A stretch of DNA of 64,000 nt from Ziziphus jujuba (taxonomy: Eukaryota; Streptophyta; Magnoliopsida; Rosales; Rhamnaceae), in contig NC_083382.1 of assembly GCF_031755915.1 (NCBI RefSeq), positions 8,556,001 to 8,620,000 of the forward strand, written 5' to 3'. Numbering within the stretch: the first letter of the stretch is position 1; each line of letters begins with the position of its first letter. The translations under genes and the position numbers were made by a program. Positions 36,859 to 48,964 of the stretch are shown here, in pieces. A model generated the notes under the pieces. That model was not told the DNA's origin and made no database searches. It saw nothing but the letters and a program-made list of their open reading frames with translations.

Positions 36859-37306
36859 TTCCAATCTCACCGCAAGTGAACATGCAACCGGCAATAGTCG
36901 TTGACATTTTCAACGAAATCAACAACCCAAATGCTCGACAAGCCACGGCAGTGAACCTGTGCTTCGATGAGAACACAAAGGGGCTACCTTCCAAGTTGGG
37001 GCTCTGCTGGGTTTCCCTGTTGCAGTTCCAAAAGGTAATGGGGTTTCTAACCTGAATCGTGCTAGCTTCGATGGAAATCTCCATCACTTCCTGCTTGATG
37101 TGTCTTAAAAGTGGTATGGTGTTGTCTTTGATGTGAAGTACGTCAAACCATTCATTTAGGAAACAGCCGGATCCGATTCCAAAAGGGTATGGGATGCTCA
37201 CGTTTCCGCATTGCTTTTGACAGCCTGACTTGGCAATGGGTGCTCCTGTTGCTACAATGATAAAAAAACAGAATAGAAGAACATGGGTTATCATTTTGCC
37301 GACCAT

Positions 37307-38250
37307 GGTCCTCTGTTTTCTTGATCCTCTGTTTTCTTTGTTCTCTTGTCTGCATTGACTCTGTTATCTATAACAAAACAATAAAATAGACTTCGGTTAT
37401 CTACGATAATAACCAAAAAAAAAAAAAAAAGAAAAAAAAAAAAAGAACAATTATATGTACATATTTGTTTGAATGTGTTTGCTTGTTTGTTTGTTTTTTA
37501 TTTTTATTTATTTTTTATTATATTGGATCTTGATTAAGGAAAGTTGAAGGTGGATTGTTAGTCAGAATACAGAATGTTCTACCAGCTGCTCTGTTTGACT
37601 GTTTAATTTTATGCATTACCGAGTCAGCGTGACTAGGCAGGGAAAAGAGAATGAGACAGAAAAAAAGAAAGAAAATATAAACAGTCTAAGCTGTTGCTCA
37701 CTATCATTAATTGATTATTTGAATATTATGACTCAATTGGTACATTAGACTACATCATAACGAATATTCGTACAGTTTCGAATATTCTATTACGCCAATT
37801 ATCGAATTCTTCCACATAAAACAAACAAAGGGTAATTTCTACGAAATGTCGAGATGTCGAAAACCCGAAATGAAAGCTTTCGCAATTAATGCTAAGGTTT
37901 GGTAGGGAAATCAATTCAAACCGAATTTCAACTTTTAATTAATGGTCATTGTGTTATATATATATATATATATATATACATATATACATATTTCTGTATA
38001 AATAATTAGATATTGGGTAAAAATAGAAAGAGCAAGAAAAAAGAAATTCATCTATAGGTCACTTCAGTAATTAAATTAAGGAGGATTTGGTCATGGAACG
38101 AGTCTGCTAGCATTAGACACTCATTACATGGTAACTTTTCTATGTGATGTTGAAGAAATTCATCAAAGCAAATGCACATTTTTCAATCTGCTAATATGCT
38201 CCATATATTACTATCTTTACTGATGATTACCAAAAAAATGGAAAAGGAAA
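37307..38250. other. intergenic region between psiWAK-C and WAKL-1
   Basis: Upstream region of psiWAK-C and downstream region of WAKL-1. A-rich tracts at 37408-37444 and a TA tract near 37955-37983. No gene recognised. Confidence 0.65.
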
Positions 38251-41200
38251 TTACTTATAAGTAACCATATGTTTCTCATTTAGAGGTGCTTCCATATCTG
38301 ATAAGGAAGCAATACCACCATAGGAAGCTGACCATGTCGATATAGAAACATCATTCCGAGGTGCAGTCATTTCATTTCGATTATATTCAACCACTTCAAC
38401 ATTTTGCTCAACATAATCAGAAGCTTTAACTGATTTTTGAATTCTTTCCAGCTCCATTGCCACTTCTTTCATCGAAGGCCTTTTCCTTCCACTCAAATCC
38501 AAGCATCTTTTCGCAAGTTTAGCAACTGCCATTATTGCTTCTTTCTCGCCAGTTTCTTCCTTCAAGACTCGAGCATCAACAATGTCAAACAAACTATTCT
38601 CTTCCATGGAAAGAATGAAAGAAGCTGCTAGACTTCCTCCTTCCTCTGCCTCCATAAAAACTGGTTTTCGTCCTGTCAACAGCTCAGCAAGAACCACCCC
38701 AAAGCTATATACGTCACTTTTATCTGTAAACTGGCTTGACTGGAAGTATTCAGGGTCCAAGTATCCAAATGTGCCACATACTAATGTGGTGAGGTGTGTT
38801 TGCTCAATGGTAACCGATCTTGAAGTTCCAAAATCTGCTATTTTTGCTCTGTGCTTTTCGTCTAGGAGAATGTTTGAAGACTTTATATCACGGTGATAAA
38901 TGGGAAAGGAAGCCGCAGAATGCAAGTAGGAAAGAGCTCCTGCAATTTCCTTCGCAATTCGTAAGCGGGTTTCCCATGTTAGTTGAAAGTCCTCATTTTG
39001 ATCATGGATGTACCGGAACAATGTTCCATTTGATATAAACTCATAAACAAGTAGAGGAACTTCAGTCTCTAAACAACATCCCAGCAGTTTAACCACATTC
39101 CTGTGATTAATTTGTGAAAGAATGACAACTTCATTAATGAACTCTGTCACTTTGAATCCATCAACTTTTTTAGACTTCTTGACAGCAATAATTTTTCCAT
39201 CTGCCAACATTCCTTTGTAAACAGTACCTTGACCTCCCTGGCCAAGAACTCTGTTCATGTTGAACTGGTCTGTTGCCTTCTCTAACTCATCTGATTTAAA
39301 CAACTTGGTTTTCTCAATATTGGCTTCCCCTGAAGATAATTGTTGTTGTAACAACAATCCACCATTTTGTTTGAAAAACTTTTCTCTGCGTCTTTTTTTA
39401 ATATACTTGGTTAGCAACCATGCTGAAGCTGATAGAAACAACAATACAAGGACGCCACTGCCAACACCTGCATTCATCAATCAGAAAGGAAAAATAACTT
39501 CCATCGTCAATTGCATGAAGTTGACCACATAAAAGACAATTTGTGCCATATGTGTTGGATTAACAACCCTTATGAATTCAACAAAAAATGTCCATGCTTT
39601 GTGGTACATTGAGAAAAGACAATGCAATAAAGGAAATTGTTAATTTGCTCAATATATAATATTTTGTACTCAAATCCAGACACCAATAGCTTTTTTGTTT
39701 TATATATATATATATATATATATAAATATATATACTAGTCGAATTAATTATTAATTCTAATTAGACATACCAATTAAAATCGCTTCCAGTGGAGACTTTT
39801 TGTGTTCTGGAGGGCTGCAGCCGACGGCTCCACGATAGTCAGTACAAATATAGCCTTCACCACAATAATTAGGATCTTTCTTGCAAAGATCAATATCTGA
39901 AATGCATTAACAAATAAACATGTGAAAAACCAAAAAACTCCCCCCCGAAAAAAAGAAAAGAAAAATAGGCATTGTGAAACAAAATATAATCATGATTTGT
40001 TGTTTTGTCACATCACTTTGCAAAACAAAGTGGTTGAAACATCTTGTAAAACTATTACGAAGGCTTAAAATAGAGAGTTTATCATTACGCATGATATTGA
40101 TAGTCACAAAATCAATATAGAGTTCACATAATAATAATTAAATAATTTTAATTTATATATATTTTATATGTTTGAAAAAATAATGCCTTTGCACAGAAAT
40201 AATAAATTCGGTTTAACCTAAAGTGTAGTCGTTTGATTGTGTCGTACAATTGAAATTGAAACTCATAAAAAAAGGATACATTTTTCATGTATGGAAATTT
40301 TCCAAATCGAATTCTGTGTTTAGGCAAGTGAAAGAGTCTTTTTAAAATTTTACCTTTGCATCCTTCAAGAAGATACGGGTTTCCTTCAAAGGTCCACGAC
40401 GACCCGCATGAGCACTGAAGCCTTGGCTGATTTACATTTGCAATATAAACATCGCAAGACGAATTTTGATAACAACCATATTCGGAGGTTGCAATGTCCG
40501 TATAGCAATTGTATTCTAAAAAGCCAGAGCTATTGGTCTCCACAAAAGTTCCAAATATATCATAGGTTGAATAATGATACAGTTCCCAAATAAGCTCCAC
40601 AGGAACATCAACCATCTCATGGATTGCAGAAATATTTGTCGAACCGGACTCCAACCACCGTTGGTCTGCCATGAATGCAAACTTACATTGATTTCCGCTA
40701 CCCTCAGCCGGAAGGTTGAGAAAACTGGTGTTGGATGACTTGAGATTTGATGGTATGCTTGTCTGGCAGCAATTTATACCATTGCAGCTATTACCATAAG
40801 CTGTGTCATTACAAATGGAGGAGCATCCACCAACGGATGCTTCTCCGGAATTCATCAAAGCAATGGCTCCGCAACCAACCGCTGCGAACTTGTTGTTTTG
40901 AGAGTACTTAAAAGGGCTTCCTTCTAAGTTGGTGCTTTCTCGGATTTGCTTATCGCTGCAATTCAAGAAGGTGATTGGGTTCCTCACCTGAAAAGTGCCT
41001 TCGACAGAGATTTCAATCACTTCTAGCTTTGTTCTGTTCAAGATGGGTTTCGGAATGGTGTTTGATGAGTTGTCGTTTTGGCAAATGATTTCGAACCATT
41101 CGTCGAGGAAACAGCCCGGTTTGATCCCAAAAGGGAATGGGATGCTAACATTTCCACAGTGTGAAGGACAGCCATTCTTGGATGTTGGTATTTCTGATGT

Positions 41201-41266
41201 TACTTGATTCATCATAAGCCATGAAAACAGCAGAAGAAGATAAGATGGAAATTGTTTTCCCACCAT
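38251..41266 (-). CDS. WAKL-1: intact wall-associated receptor kinase-like protein
   Basis: Three exons: 41266-40354, 39896-39771 and 39467-38251. Both introns are phase 1 with GT-AG ends, giving 751 aa. Residues 1-25 are a signal peptide. From about 32 comes the galacturonan-binding WAK domain ([30 protein letters not shown]). A Cys-rich tail ends [10 protein letters not shown] at 304. Exon 2 is a short EGF-like remnant ([22 protein letters not shown]). The membrane span is about 350-368. The kinase has glycine loop [11 protein letters not shown], Lys433, Glu449, HRD with Asp530, DFG with Asp548, and DPEYF, so it should be active. Known role of the family: plasma-membrane receptor binding cell-wall pectin or its fragments in growth and defence. 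The ligand of this copy is unknown. Largely free of insertions, unlike both neighbours. Confidence 0.93.
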
Positions 41267-42629
41267 CTTTTCTTTTTTTTTTTTTGGGTTTTCTTCGTTT
41301 TTGGCTGTTTTCCTCGTTCTAGTTCTTATTATATATCTAATTCGGTCTAAACAGAAAAAGAAAAGTATTGAAATTTCTCTGCAGCATCGTGCTTAGACTA
41401 TGTCGTATATTATCTGACCGATAATATATATATATATATATATATTTTTTGGGTAATTCTCTAACCGATAATTCTTCGTCTAGACTTCATAAGTCTATTT
41501 TTTGGATCAGGCGCACCAGTCGACACATATATTTTATTTCATTTAATTGTATGATTTTCTAATTGGTTTATTCAATTTAGAAGTTAAAGAATTTTAAAAT
41601 TATTTATAAATTTAAAAATATTTGATTTAGATTTTTAAAAAAAATATATAAATTCAATGATATTTAATTTAGATTTTAATAAATTTTATAAAATTCCATC
41701 AATATCTAGTTGTATTCAATTAAAATTTTATAAAATTTTTTTAAAATCTACAAGTATTTAAAAAGTCATTAATTTTAAAATATTTTTAAAAAATAATAAA
41801 TTTGAATGAATTTGAAAAAGATTTTAAAAGTAAAATTATAAAAAAAATTATCAATACAAAATCCAACCTTAATCTTAAAAATTTGATTAGATTTTTATAA
41901 TTTTTTTATATAATCTATAAAATTCTATAACAATTCATCAAATGTTTTAAAATCTATTAATTTGTTTTAAATCCATTAAACACGAAATTGAATACACTTT
42001 TTAAATTTTTAAAGTAAGTTTTAATTTTTTGGAATATAAATTAATCAAACGTGGAATGTTATTTGAATTTTTTTATTTTAAAGTGCCCAACCAATGCTAT
42101 CTTCTTTTTATTTTATTTTTTTTATTTCTGACGTATAAAACATCTTTTATTTCCCAGTGCCCAGCATTTGTATGCGAAAACTACATTTCTACATAGTAAA
42201 CTGGATTAAAGCATTTTTTATGAGACAACTAGAAGGTTTTGAAGTGAAAAATTCAAGAGAAGAAAACTTGTTTGCCTTCTACAAACAATAGGTCTCTTTA
42301 TGGTTTGAAGCGTACAAGGAGGTTTTGAGAGCTTTGTACAGTAGTAGGATTTAAAAAAAGTAAATTTGGTTTTGTAAGTTACTGTATTTTTTAATGTGGA
42401 CTTCTTACCCATATACATGTTTGAGGTTAGCCTATCCAGAAGGATGCCTACCTTGCTTGGATGCCATTTTGCAATTGCCCACCAACTGATCTATTGGCCT
42501 TTTCCAAAAATGCTAGCTAAATTTTTTTTGTGATCTTAAGCCAACACTCGTAGTCTATGTCTAATATGAAACTTCCACCTTGGTGGCACCTCCAAACCTG
42601 GGGTTCTCCAATTTCTTCAGGGATGTAGC
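41267..42629. other. upstream region of WAKL-1
   Basis: A T-rich leader, a possible TATA box, a TA tract near 41425-41445, then AT-rich sequence with many AAATTTT runs. No gene supported. Confidence 0.6.
41328..41335 (-). promoter_or_regulatory. possible TATA box of WAKL-1
   Basis: Minus strand TATATAAT about 62 bp upstream of the ATG at 41266. Spacing is plausible for a short leader, but in such AT-rich DNA chance occurrence is likely. Confidence 0.35.
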
Positions 42630-43391
42630 TGAGCTACGAGTTGTGAATTTGGAGAGAATTTCAACTAAACTGAAGCCTGCTGATATCGGAACTAAGGTTT
42701 CGCCAGTGGGTAAGTTTGAATCTTGCAAAAAGCTTACTCAGAATTAACACAGGTTGAAAGATTCTGGAAAAAAAGTGAGTTAGGTAGCAAAAGCGATCCT
42801 GCACATGTATCCTCTTTGGATCAAGTAGAAATTGTTGAAGTTTGGTTTCGAAGAAGAATATTTAGCCCAAAAAGCTGCAGAATTATTTCCAACCATTCAA
42901 AATGCAGCGTTTAACTAGTTTAAGTAATATCAGCACTTTTTTAAGTTGTGTTGCGCGTGTTGGGGATATTGTTGCAAGGTTATTATTCACTTAGCGATCT
43001 AGCTTGATCCAAAGACAGTCTCAAAACATAGAAGGTATTCAATTATTTTTCCCTAAGTGTTTGACTCTGCAGAATAAAATTTCAAACTTTCTCTTCTTTC
43101 TTTTGTGAGTTTTACTCTGTCATTCTCTTTCTCTAGATAAGCTATTGGCTTATGACGTTCTTTCTTGGTAAGAAAATTTGGGTTGGTTAAGGTATAGACT
43201 TCTAGTAACCAAAGAGAGAGAAGACGAAGATGTTGAACAATCTGATTCGTCATAGTGAAGGAGTTTTCACTTTTGTGAAACTCAACAAGGACGTAGGTTC
43301 AACTAGAACCGAACCTTGTAAAATCTGTGTTTGTTGATTGCTTTCTTGATTGGTTTAGTTTTCTACTTTAGTCTTTGACAGAAATACAACA
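42630..43391 (+). mobile_element. Copia 3' end: RNase H tail and 3' LTR
   Basis: Frame RISTKLKPADIGTKVSPVG near 42653-42710 resembles the ADxxTK end of Copia RNase H. A purine tract leads to an LTR-like segment 42833-43391 that starts TGTTGAAGTTTGG and ends AAATACAACA. It contains a transcribed-region-like phrase (AACAAGGACGTAGG...ACCGAACCTTGT). No other domains are nearby, so it is a 5'-truncated remnant. The exact left edge is unclear. Confidence 0.6.
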
Positions 43392-44978
43392 ATTTATACA
43401 AGTACAACAATGTGTACAAGGTAATAAGTCACCAAAGAATCAATTAGAATGATTATAGCATATTAATCAAAATATACTAAGAGTGTACAGAAGCTTCCTT
43501 TATAGGTAAAAGTGGTATCACATCCATTATTACTTTAAATTAATTAAAACCTGTTTTTCGTTTGCTAATGAGACAAATGGCATCACATCCGATGAGGAAG
43601 TCAACAGATCCTTAATGCGAGAACCCATTTGACATGTTAATAAGGATACTTATATAATTTTATAAAAATAAAAATAAAATATGAAATAAGCAGATTTATT
43701 TATAGTACAAAACTTACTAGTTACTGCATTTTACACACATCACATTAAAACTCTTATTTGCCACCTACGCTAATAAATTGCTACCGCAAATGGATGACCA
43801 ATTTTTATGTTGATAGTCGAAAAACTAATGAAACTCTTTGCTTTTTTGGAGCAGTTCTACAATATGTTAAAAAACAAGCAGTTTTTATTACTTAGTTGAG
43901 ACAGATTCAGTCAAAAAGAGAAGCACGATGAAAAGAAGACAGAGGAAATAGTCAAGAAAAGCTAAGATATATAGGACTGTGGAGTACACAATAAAATAAA
44001 TATACAGGACATGGTTTAAACCCATGTGTAATTTTATATAATGCTAGCTTTACATTTAACTATTATAAATTATTGTTCTCCCAAAAAAAATAAAAATTAT
44101 TATTATAAATTATTGGCTCCGGGCGGTTTCTTCTACAAAGGGATAGTTGACAAAAAGGTTTTTGACTAATTATAATCCTAGTTGATCCAACTATTAATAA
44201 CTATTTTATTGTAAATGGATTATAAGAAATCATACATGGAACCTTCCCCTATAATTATATTGGCAGCGTAAAAAGATGGATTGATGACCTTGGATTGTGA
44301 TTGTGACTTTAATTAGTCAATATTGCTCAAGTACTTTCTCATGAAGTAATTTTTTTTTTTTTTTTTTTTGAAGTGATCATGAAGTAAAAGTTAAAAGAAT
44401 ATATTTATAGGACTTTCTTCATTTTCTTTGGAAAACTTAAATGGTCCATTATTTAAAATAAATAAATAAATAAAAAATAATTAGGTAGAAAATTGTTTAT
44501 ACCTCATGGAGCTTCCTTGGCTCGGTATACCCCAGCTTCGATCTCGCATTCATTCGTCTTACAAGGTCTCGAAAACTGTTCGACGATGTGTACGAATGTC
44601 GGTGCTATTTTGATCATCAAAAGTAAAACGGTTTTACCTGACCAATTTAGTGCTTAACTATTTACCGTATCTATGTGACTAGGGAGGGGAATTTATATTT
44701 ACAAAAATAATTAGGTAGAAAATTATAAAATATAAGGGATGCAGATTTATCTTTTTGATCTTGAAAACAGATGTGCAAGTATCGGCCATGGGTTTTAGCC
44801 CAAATATTTCTTCTGGTTGATCTGAAAATCAATATTCTTTATTTGAAATATACTTTTTTTTCTTTTTAATTGGTGAGGTGGATTTGGTGACCATTTAACC
44901 CAAAATTTGGAGGCTGTTACCAATAGATATTACCAACTAGGCTGCCCAAAAGGACGAAATATAATTAACAATGCAACT
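43392..44978. other. intergenic, no gene recognised
   Basis: AT-rich DNA. A locally GC-richer patch at 44510-44690 contains GTCTCGAAAACTGTTCGACG but gives no open frame or RNA that I recognise. Poly-T run at 44348-44370. Confidence 0.55.
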
Positions 44979-45150
44979 GACTGTGAGACCGACAGGTCGA
45001 ACAGAGACGAAAGTCGGCCATAGTGATCCGAGAGTCCTGTGTGGAAGTGGCCTCACTCAACGGATCAAAGGTACGCCGGAGATAACAAGCTGATGACTAC
45101 CAAGAGCTCTTGTGGACGGAGTCGTTTGGCACCTCGATGTCAACTCATCA
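44979..45150 (+). pseudogene. rrn26: mitochondrial 26S rRNA fragment in nuclear DNA (NUMT)
   Basis: About 170 bp aligns with the domain V to VI region of large-subunit rRNA: CGAAAGTCGGCCATAGTGAT, CAACGGATCAAAGGTACGCC, GATAACAAGCTGATG, CCAAGAGCTC and TTTGGCACCTCGATGTC, in the native order. The wording (GACGGAGTCGTTTGGCACC; TCAACTCATCATC) fits the plant mitochondrial gene rather than plastid 23S or cytosolic 25S. It is flanked by AT-rich nuclear DNA, lacks the rest of the gene and has several C-to-T or G-to-A-like changes, as expected for an old nuclear insertion. Not a functional rRNA. Confidence 0.85.
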
Positions 45151-45934
45151 TCATAAACCAAAGAAGAATCTGTTGCATATAATTAATTATTGGTCATATT
45201 ATTGGAGATATTCTTTTTGAAATAGCAGTCAAACAAAATTAAGGTTACAATACTCATTAATTAAGTAAAAAATATATAGTAATTATGAGTTTGTTATATT
45301 AACTATATTTACTTAAATACTATGGGTAAAATGATTAAGAGCACGGAAAATATCAAATAATGTGTTTCATATCTAGTGATCACTTGTTAAACCAATACTA
45401 CCTGCACGTTAGATATTCTGTTGTTATAGGCATAATCACCAATATCAGGGTGGACATCAAAGCATATTATTACACATAATTTATGAAATATATTATTTTA
45501 ATTGCATATAATTTTTAAAATATATATCTAAAATTACATATATAATTCACCGTTGACACCCCACTATATTGTAGGATATTATGCCCATAATAGCAAAATT
45601 ATGCATATTAGAACTCAACTCACATTTTCAATTTTTAAGGAGAAAAAAAAAAAAAAAAGCTAGATTTCCTACAAGGTAAAGTATCACCTATTCATAATTT
45701 TTCTGAAGTGTTTCACCAAAAAAGAAAAACAATTAAATCAGCAAGAAAAAATTAATTAGAGAATAAATAACACGGTCTTTAAGTTAAAAATACATGGACA
45801 TTAAAATTAAAATAAAACATTTTCTAAATATATTTGAAGTTGAATTTGTGTATGATAAATTTCATTAAATTCATTGGTGAATAAAAAATGTATGATTCAC
45901 AAGAAAGCAAAAGTCAAATGGAACAGTGTCAAAT
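45151..45934. other. AT-rich intergenic sequence
   Basis: No gene recognised. Poly-A run at 45643-45658. The C-terminal half of the psiWAK-D kinase would be expected here but is absent. Confidence 0.6.
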
Positions 45935-46077
45935 TTCGATGGTTGATTTGCAAAGAATGACAACCTCATTGATGATTTCCGTGACTATTTAAAATTTCTT
46001 TACAGCAGTAATTTTAACATTCCTTTATAAATTGTGCCTTAGCCTCCCTTGTCCAAGAATTCTATTTATGCTAAAAT

Positions 46078-47103
46078 TGTAACAGCCCAGCCCAAATCAC
46101 CCGCATGCAGATGTTGTCAGTAGATGTTGTCTTCTTTGGGTTTGGGGAGGCTCTTTGGGTCTGGGAAATCCTCTTACAATCCAGCCCTCAAGGGTTTAAA
46201 ACGCATCTAAGTGGTTAGGGGGAATCCTCTTCCAACCCCTACACCTGCCAGTTCCACTGGCCCGGGCCTCCCAGGCCCAACCAAGATATTGTCCGCTTTG
46301 GAAGCTAGGTGGTGAGCCCAATCCTATCCCTCATGGTTTTATATTCCCTCATGGGAACGCGTCTTCAAGGAAAAAGTATCTACACGCTTATAAGCCATGG
46401 GAACATGTCTTCAAGGAAAAGGTATCCACATGCTTATAAGCTATGCTTCGTTCTCCTTTCCAACTGATGTGGGACTTCACAATCCTGCCCCTTGGAGCCC
46501 AGTGTCCTCGCTGGCACACCAATCCGGGTCTCACTCTGATACCATCTGTAACAGCCCAGCCCAGACCACCCGCATGCAGATATTGTCCTCTTTGGGCCTC
46601 ATTCCCCTTTCCAACCGATGTGGGATTTCACAATCCTCCCCCCTTGGAGCCTAGTGTCCTCGCTGGCACACTAATCTAGGTCCCGCTCTGATACCATCTG
46701 TAACAGCCCAGCCCAGACCATCTGCATGCAGATATTGTCCTCTTTGGGCCTGGGGAATCCTCTTTCAACCCAGCCCTCAAGGGTTTAAAAAGCTCAGACC
46801 ATCCGCATGCAAATATTGTCCTCTTTGGGCCTAGGGAATCCTCTTCCAACCCAGCCCTCAAAAGTTTAAAAAGCATCTCAGTGGTTAGGGGGAATCCTCT
46901 TCCAACCCCTATATGCCAGTCCCACTGGCTCGGGCCTTCCAGGCCCAACCGAGATATTGTCCACTTTGGATGCTAGGTGGTAAGCCCAATCCTACCCCTC
47001 ACGGTTTTACTTTCCCTCATAGGAACGCATCTTTAAGAGAACGGTATCCACGAGCTTATAAGCCATACTTTGTTCCCATTTTCAACCGATGTGGGACTTC
47101 ACA
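46078..47103 (-). mobile_element. tandem TRIM: LTR-int-LTR-int-LTR
   Basis: Perfect 5-bp target duplication AAAAT (46073-46077 and 47104-47108). Segments: LTR 46078-46481, internal 46482-46546, truncated LTR 46547-46632, internal 46633-46698, LTR 46699-47103. Each 65-66-bp internal domain carries, on the minus strand, TGGTATCAGAG (tRNA-Met primer site) and a CCAAGGGG-type purine tract. No coding capacity. The minus-strand LTR begins TGTGAAGTCCCACATCGG and ends GGGCTGTTACA. Two units sharing a middle LTR form an array inserted as one event in the psiWAK-D kinase. Confidence 0.92.
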
Positions 47104-47472
47104 AAAATGGTCTGTGGCTTTCCCTAACTCCTTTGAATTGGACAACCTCGTGTTCTTCACGTTCTCTTCACTCGAAGATATGTACTGCTGTAACAACAAT
47201 ATGCCGTTTCGTTTGAAGAGCTTCACTTTGCATTTGGTTTCTTTTCTTTCCTTAATAGCTTTGTATAAATTCAATCACTTTATACCTATAAAACTCAATC
47301 AGAGTTCCAAAATATTAATGAAAACTTTAACTTCAAGCAAGTGATAATTGAATAACTTTAAATTAAAAATATATATTTTTGGTTCTTGAAGTCCTACTTA
47401 ATTAGTGGTATATAAGACTATCATCGTCTGATAAAACACTGCTTTTGCCATGGGATCTGTTCCAAAGGGACC

Positions 47473-47478
<6 letters not shown>

Positions 47479-47527
<49 letters not shown>
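47479..47527. repeat. (AT)n microsatellite
   Basis: About 49 bp of TA dinucleotides in intron 2 of psiWAK-D. Confidence 0.9.
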
Positions 47528-47534
<7 letters not shown>

Positions 47535-48964
47535 TAAGGAGGAAGATTTTTGCACCATGTTTGATGGAATCCGACCTGGAGTTTATCACTAGTGACCTCA
47601 AGGAGACTATTTCAAGCCGATATTATGAGGAAATTAAAAAAAACGAAAAAAAGAAAAAGAAAAATGTAAATATGTGATCTTACTACAATAAGGAGAACAG
47701 AAACGTACCTATAAAGAACAATTTAGACTTCGGATGTTGGCATTCATACCATCCAATTGTATTCACACATTTGGTGCCAGGACAATAATCTTTGTTAACT
47801 TGCTCACATTCATTAGCATCTGACATGTCAAAACAAAGAAATTTATGACCACAAAGATTTGGATTATCATGAAGCACCCATATTTGTCGTTGGACTCTCC
47901 AACATTATTTAACCGCTAGGAATATTTAACAATGTGATTTTTTGTTTTTTATATGCGGGGCATTATATCACTGGTCGGACCCCTAAAGAAAGATATAAAA
48001 ATGGGATAGAATATCTGGATTCAATATTTTCTTATGTATTGTAAATGAAAATATATGATGTTGAAGTTTGGAGTATACATACCTTGACAACCTTCAAGAA
48101 TACAAGGATTTCCTTCATATCCACTTTTGCATAAACATTTTAACATTCCCTGATCTTCTTCATAGTACTTATCAAGATTTGTACGTAGGCAATAGTTTGT
48201 TGAGTTTTGCATTAAATGTGTTCCAAAGATTTCCCATTGCGTACGATTGAAGTACCATTTCATGATCAGAGGAGCATAGTCCATTTGGTAAAATACTACA
48301 AACCTTGAGTAATTGGACAAGAAGTAGTTTTTGTCAGCCAAGAAATCATAGTTGCAAACATTTTCTCTCTCGTCAATTGTCAAACAACTTCTGGAAAGTG
48401 ATCGTAAACGAACTGATGTGGGATGGAATGGCTGTGTGGCAGCAATTCATTCCGTAGCGTCCAAGATTCATCATGGTGTTGAGCATCTTCTCATCTGTGG
48501 AATTGAAACATTTGAAGCTGCAACCAGCAACAACACTGGTCGATTCATAAGATGTGTTCGAAGACAGAAAGGCATGGAATCCCAAACTCATTGCGAAGAA
48601 TCTGTTGTCTGTGGCGGAGAAGACAAAGGGGCTGTCTCTCGCAAAAAGATGTGATTAGGTTGTGATTCTAAGCACTTCCAGTCTGTTTTCTTTCAGCAGA
48701 GGTCTAGGAGTGTTGAAGTAGTTGGGAAAGCAGACTATTTTGAACCATTTGTTGAGGTAACGATGGGACGATCCAATCCCAAAAGGGAACGGGATTGCTC
48801 ACATTTCCGCAATGAGTTGGACAACCGGGCTTGGCAATGGGTGCTTCCGATGTCATGGTCAATATTGTTGATCTGGTCCATTGCAAGCAACTTAGGAGCA
48901 TAGTAATTATTAGCAAGTCCCTCACCATCTTTGATCCTGATCTCTGGTCTTCTGCTTCTGTCAT

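Larger units (their letters stand above)
29261..37306 (-). pseudogene. WAK-like gene split by Copia-2, no kinase (psiWAK-C)
   Basis: Exon 1 starts at 37306 (MVGKMITHVLL signal peptide; [29 protein letters not shown]). It runs to 36864, is interrupted by Copia-2, and continues 30170-29730 (CSGINCCQTNIP; CKYAFLVDQDWF; CSCGWGFKGNYYLIEGCKG), with one frameshift near 29900. Exon 2 (29626-29495) is an EGF-like module: DINECKEDSNSC, GYGCYYP. Exon 3 (from 29448) has a membrane span GIGSIIGLLFVLAGALWLY, then only about 40 residues to the stop at 29261, with no kinase. Splice sites GT-AG are kept. Family role (known): pectin-sensing receptor at the plasma membrane. The insertion and frameshift make it a pseudogene. 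Confidence 0.88.
45935..48964 (-). pseudogene. WAK-like gene with TRIM insertion and frameshifts (psiWAK-D)
   Basis: Exon 1 from 48964 encodes a signal peptide (MVRDLLIITMLLSCLQW) and KPGCPTHCGNVS. An extra base near 48795 then shifts the frame. Further frame changes occur before CNYDFLADKNYF and GMLKCLCKSGYEGNPCILEGCQ (near 48090). An EGF-like exon lies at 47821-47709 (NECEQVNKDYC, CVNTIGWYEC). Exon 3 begins near 47274 without a clear membrane span (KLFKRNGILLLQQ; NSKELGKATDHF). It is interrupted by the tandem TRIM after the codons around ATDHF and resumes at 46072 with a degenerate glycine loop, then fades at about 45935. The kinase C-terminal lobe is missing. Non-functional. Confidence 0.88.

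Noticed and set aside
42723..42914. 63-residue plus-strand frame as a host gene
   Set aside because: Overlaps the Copia purine tract and LTR start; more simply retroelement sequence.
44979..45150. Functional rRNA gene or plastid insertion
   Set aside because: Only a short fragment; wording is closer to mitochondrial 26S than plastid 23S, and flanks are not rRNA.
46676..46948. Open frames across the tandem TRIM
   Set aside because: Terminal-repeat sequence in a coding-free element; repetitive translations reflect the LTR copies.
47450..47677. Open frames of repeated Ile-Tyr
   Set aside because: Translation of the (AT)n microsatellite.
48352..48654. 100-residue plus-strand frame opposite psiWAK-D exon 1
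   Set aside because: Antisense shadow of WAK sequence.
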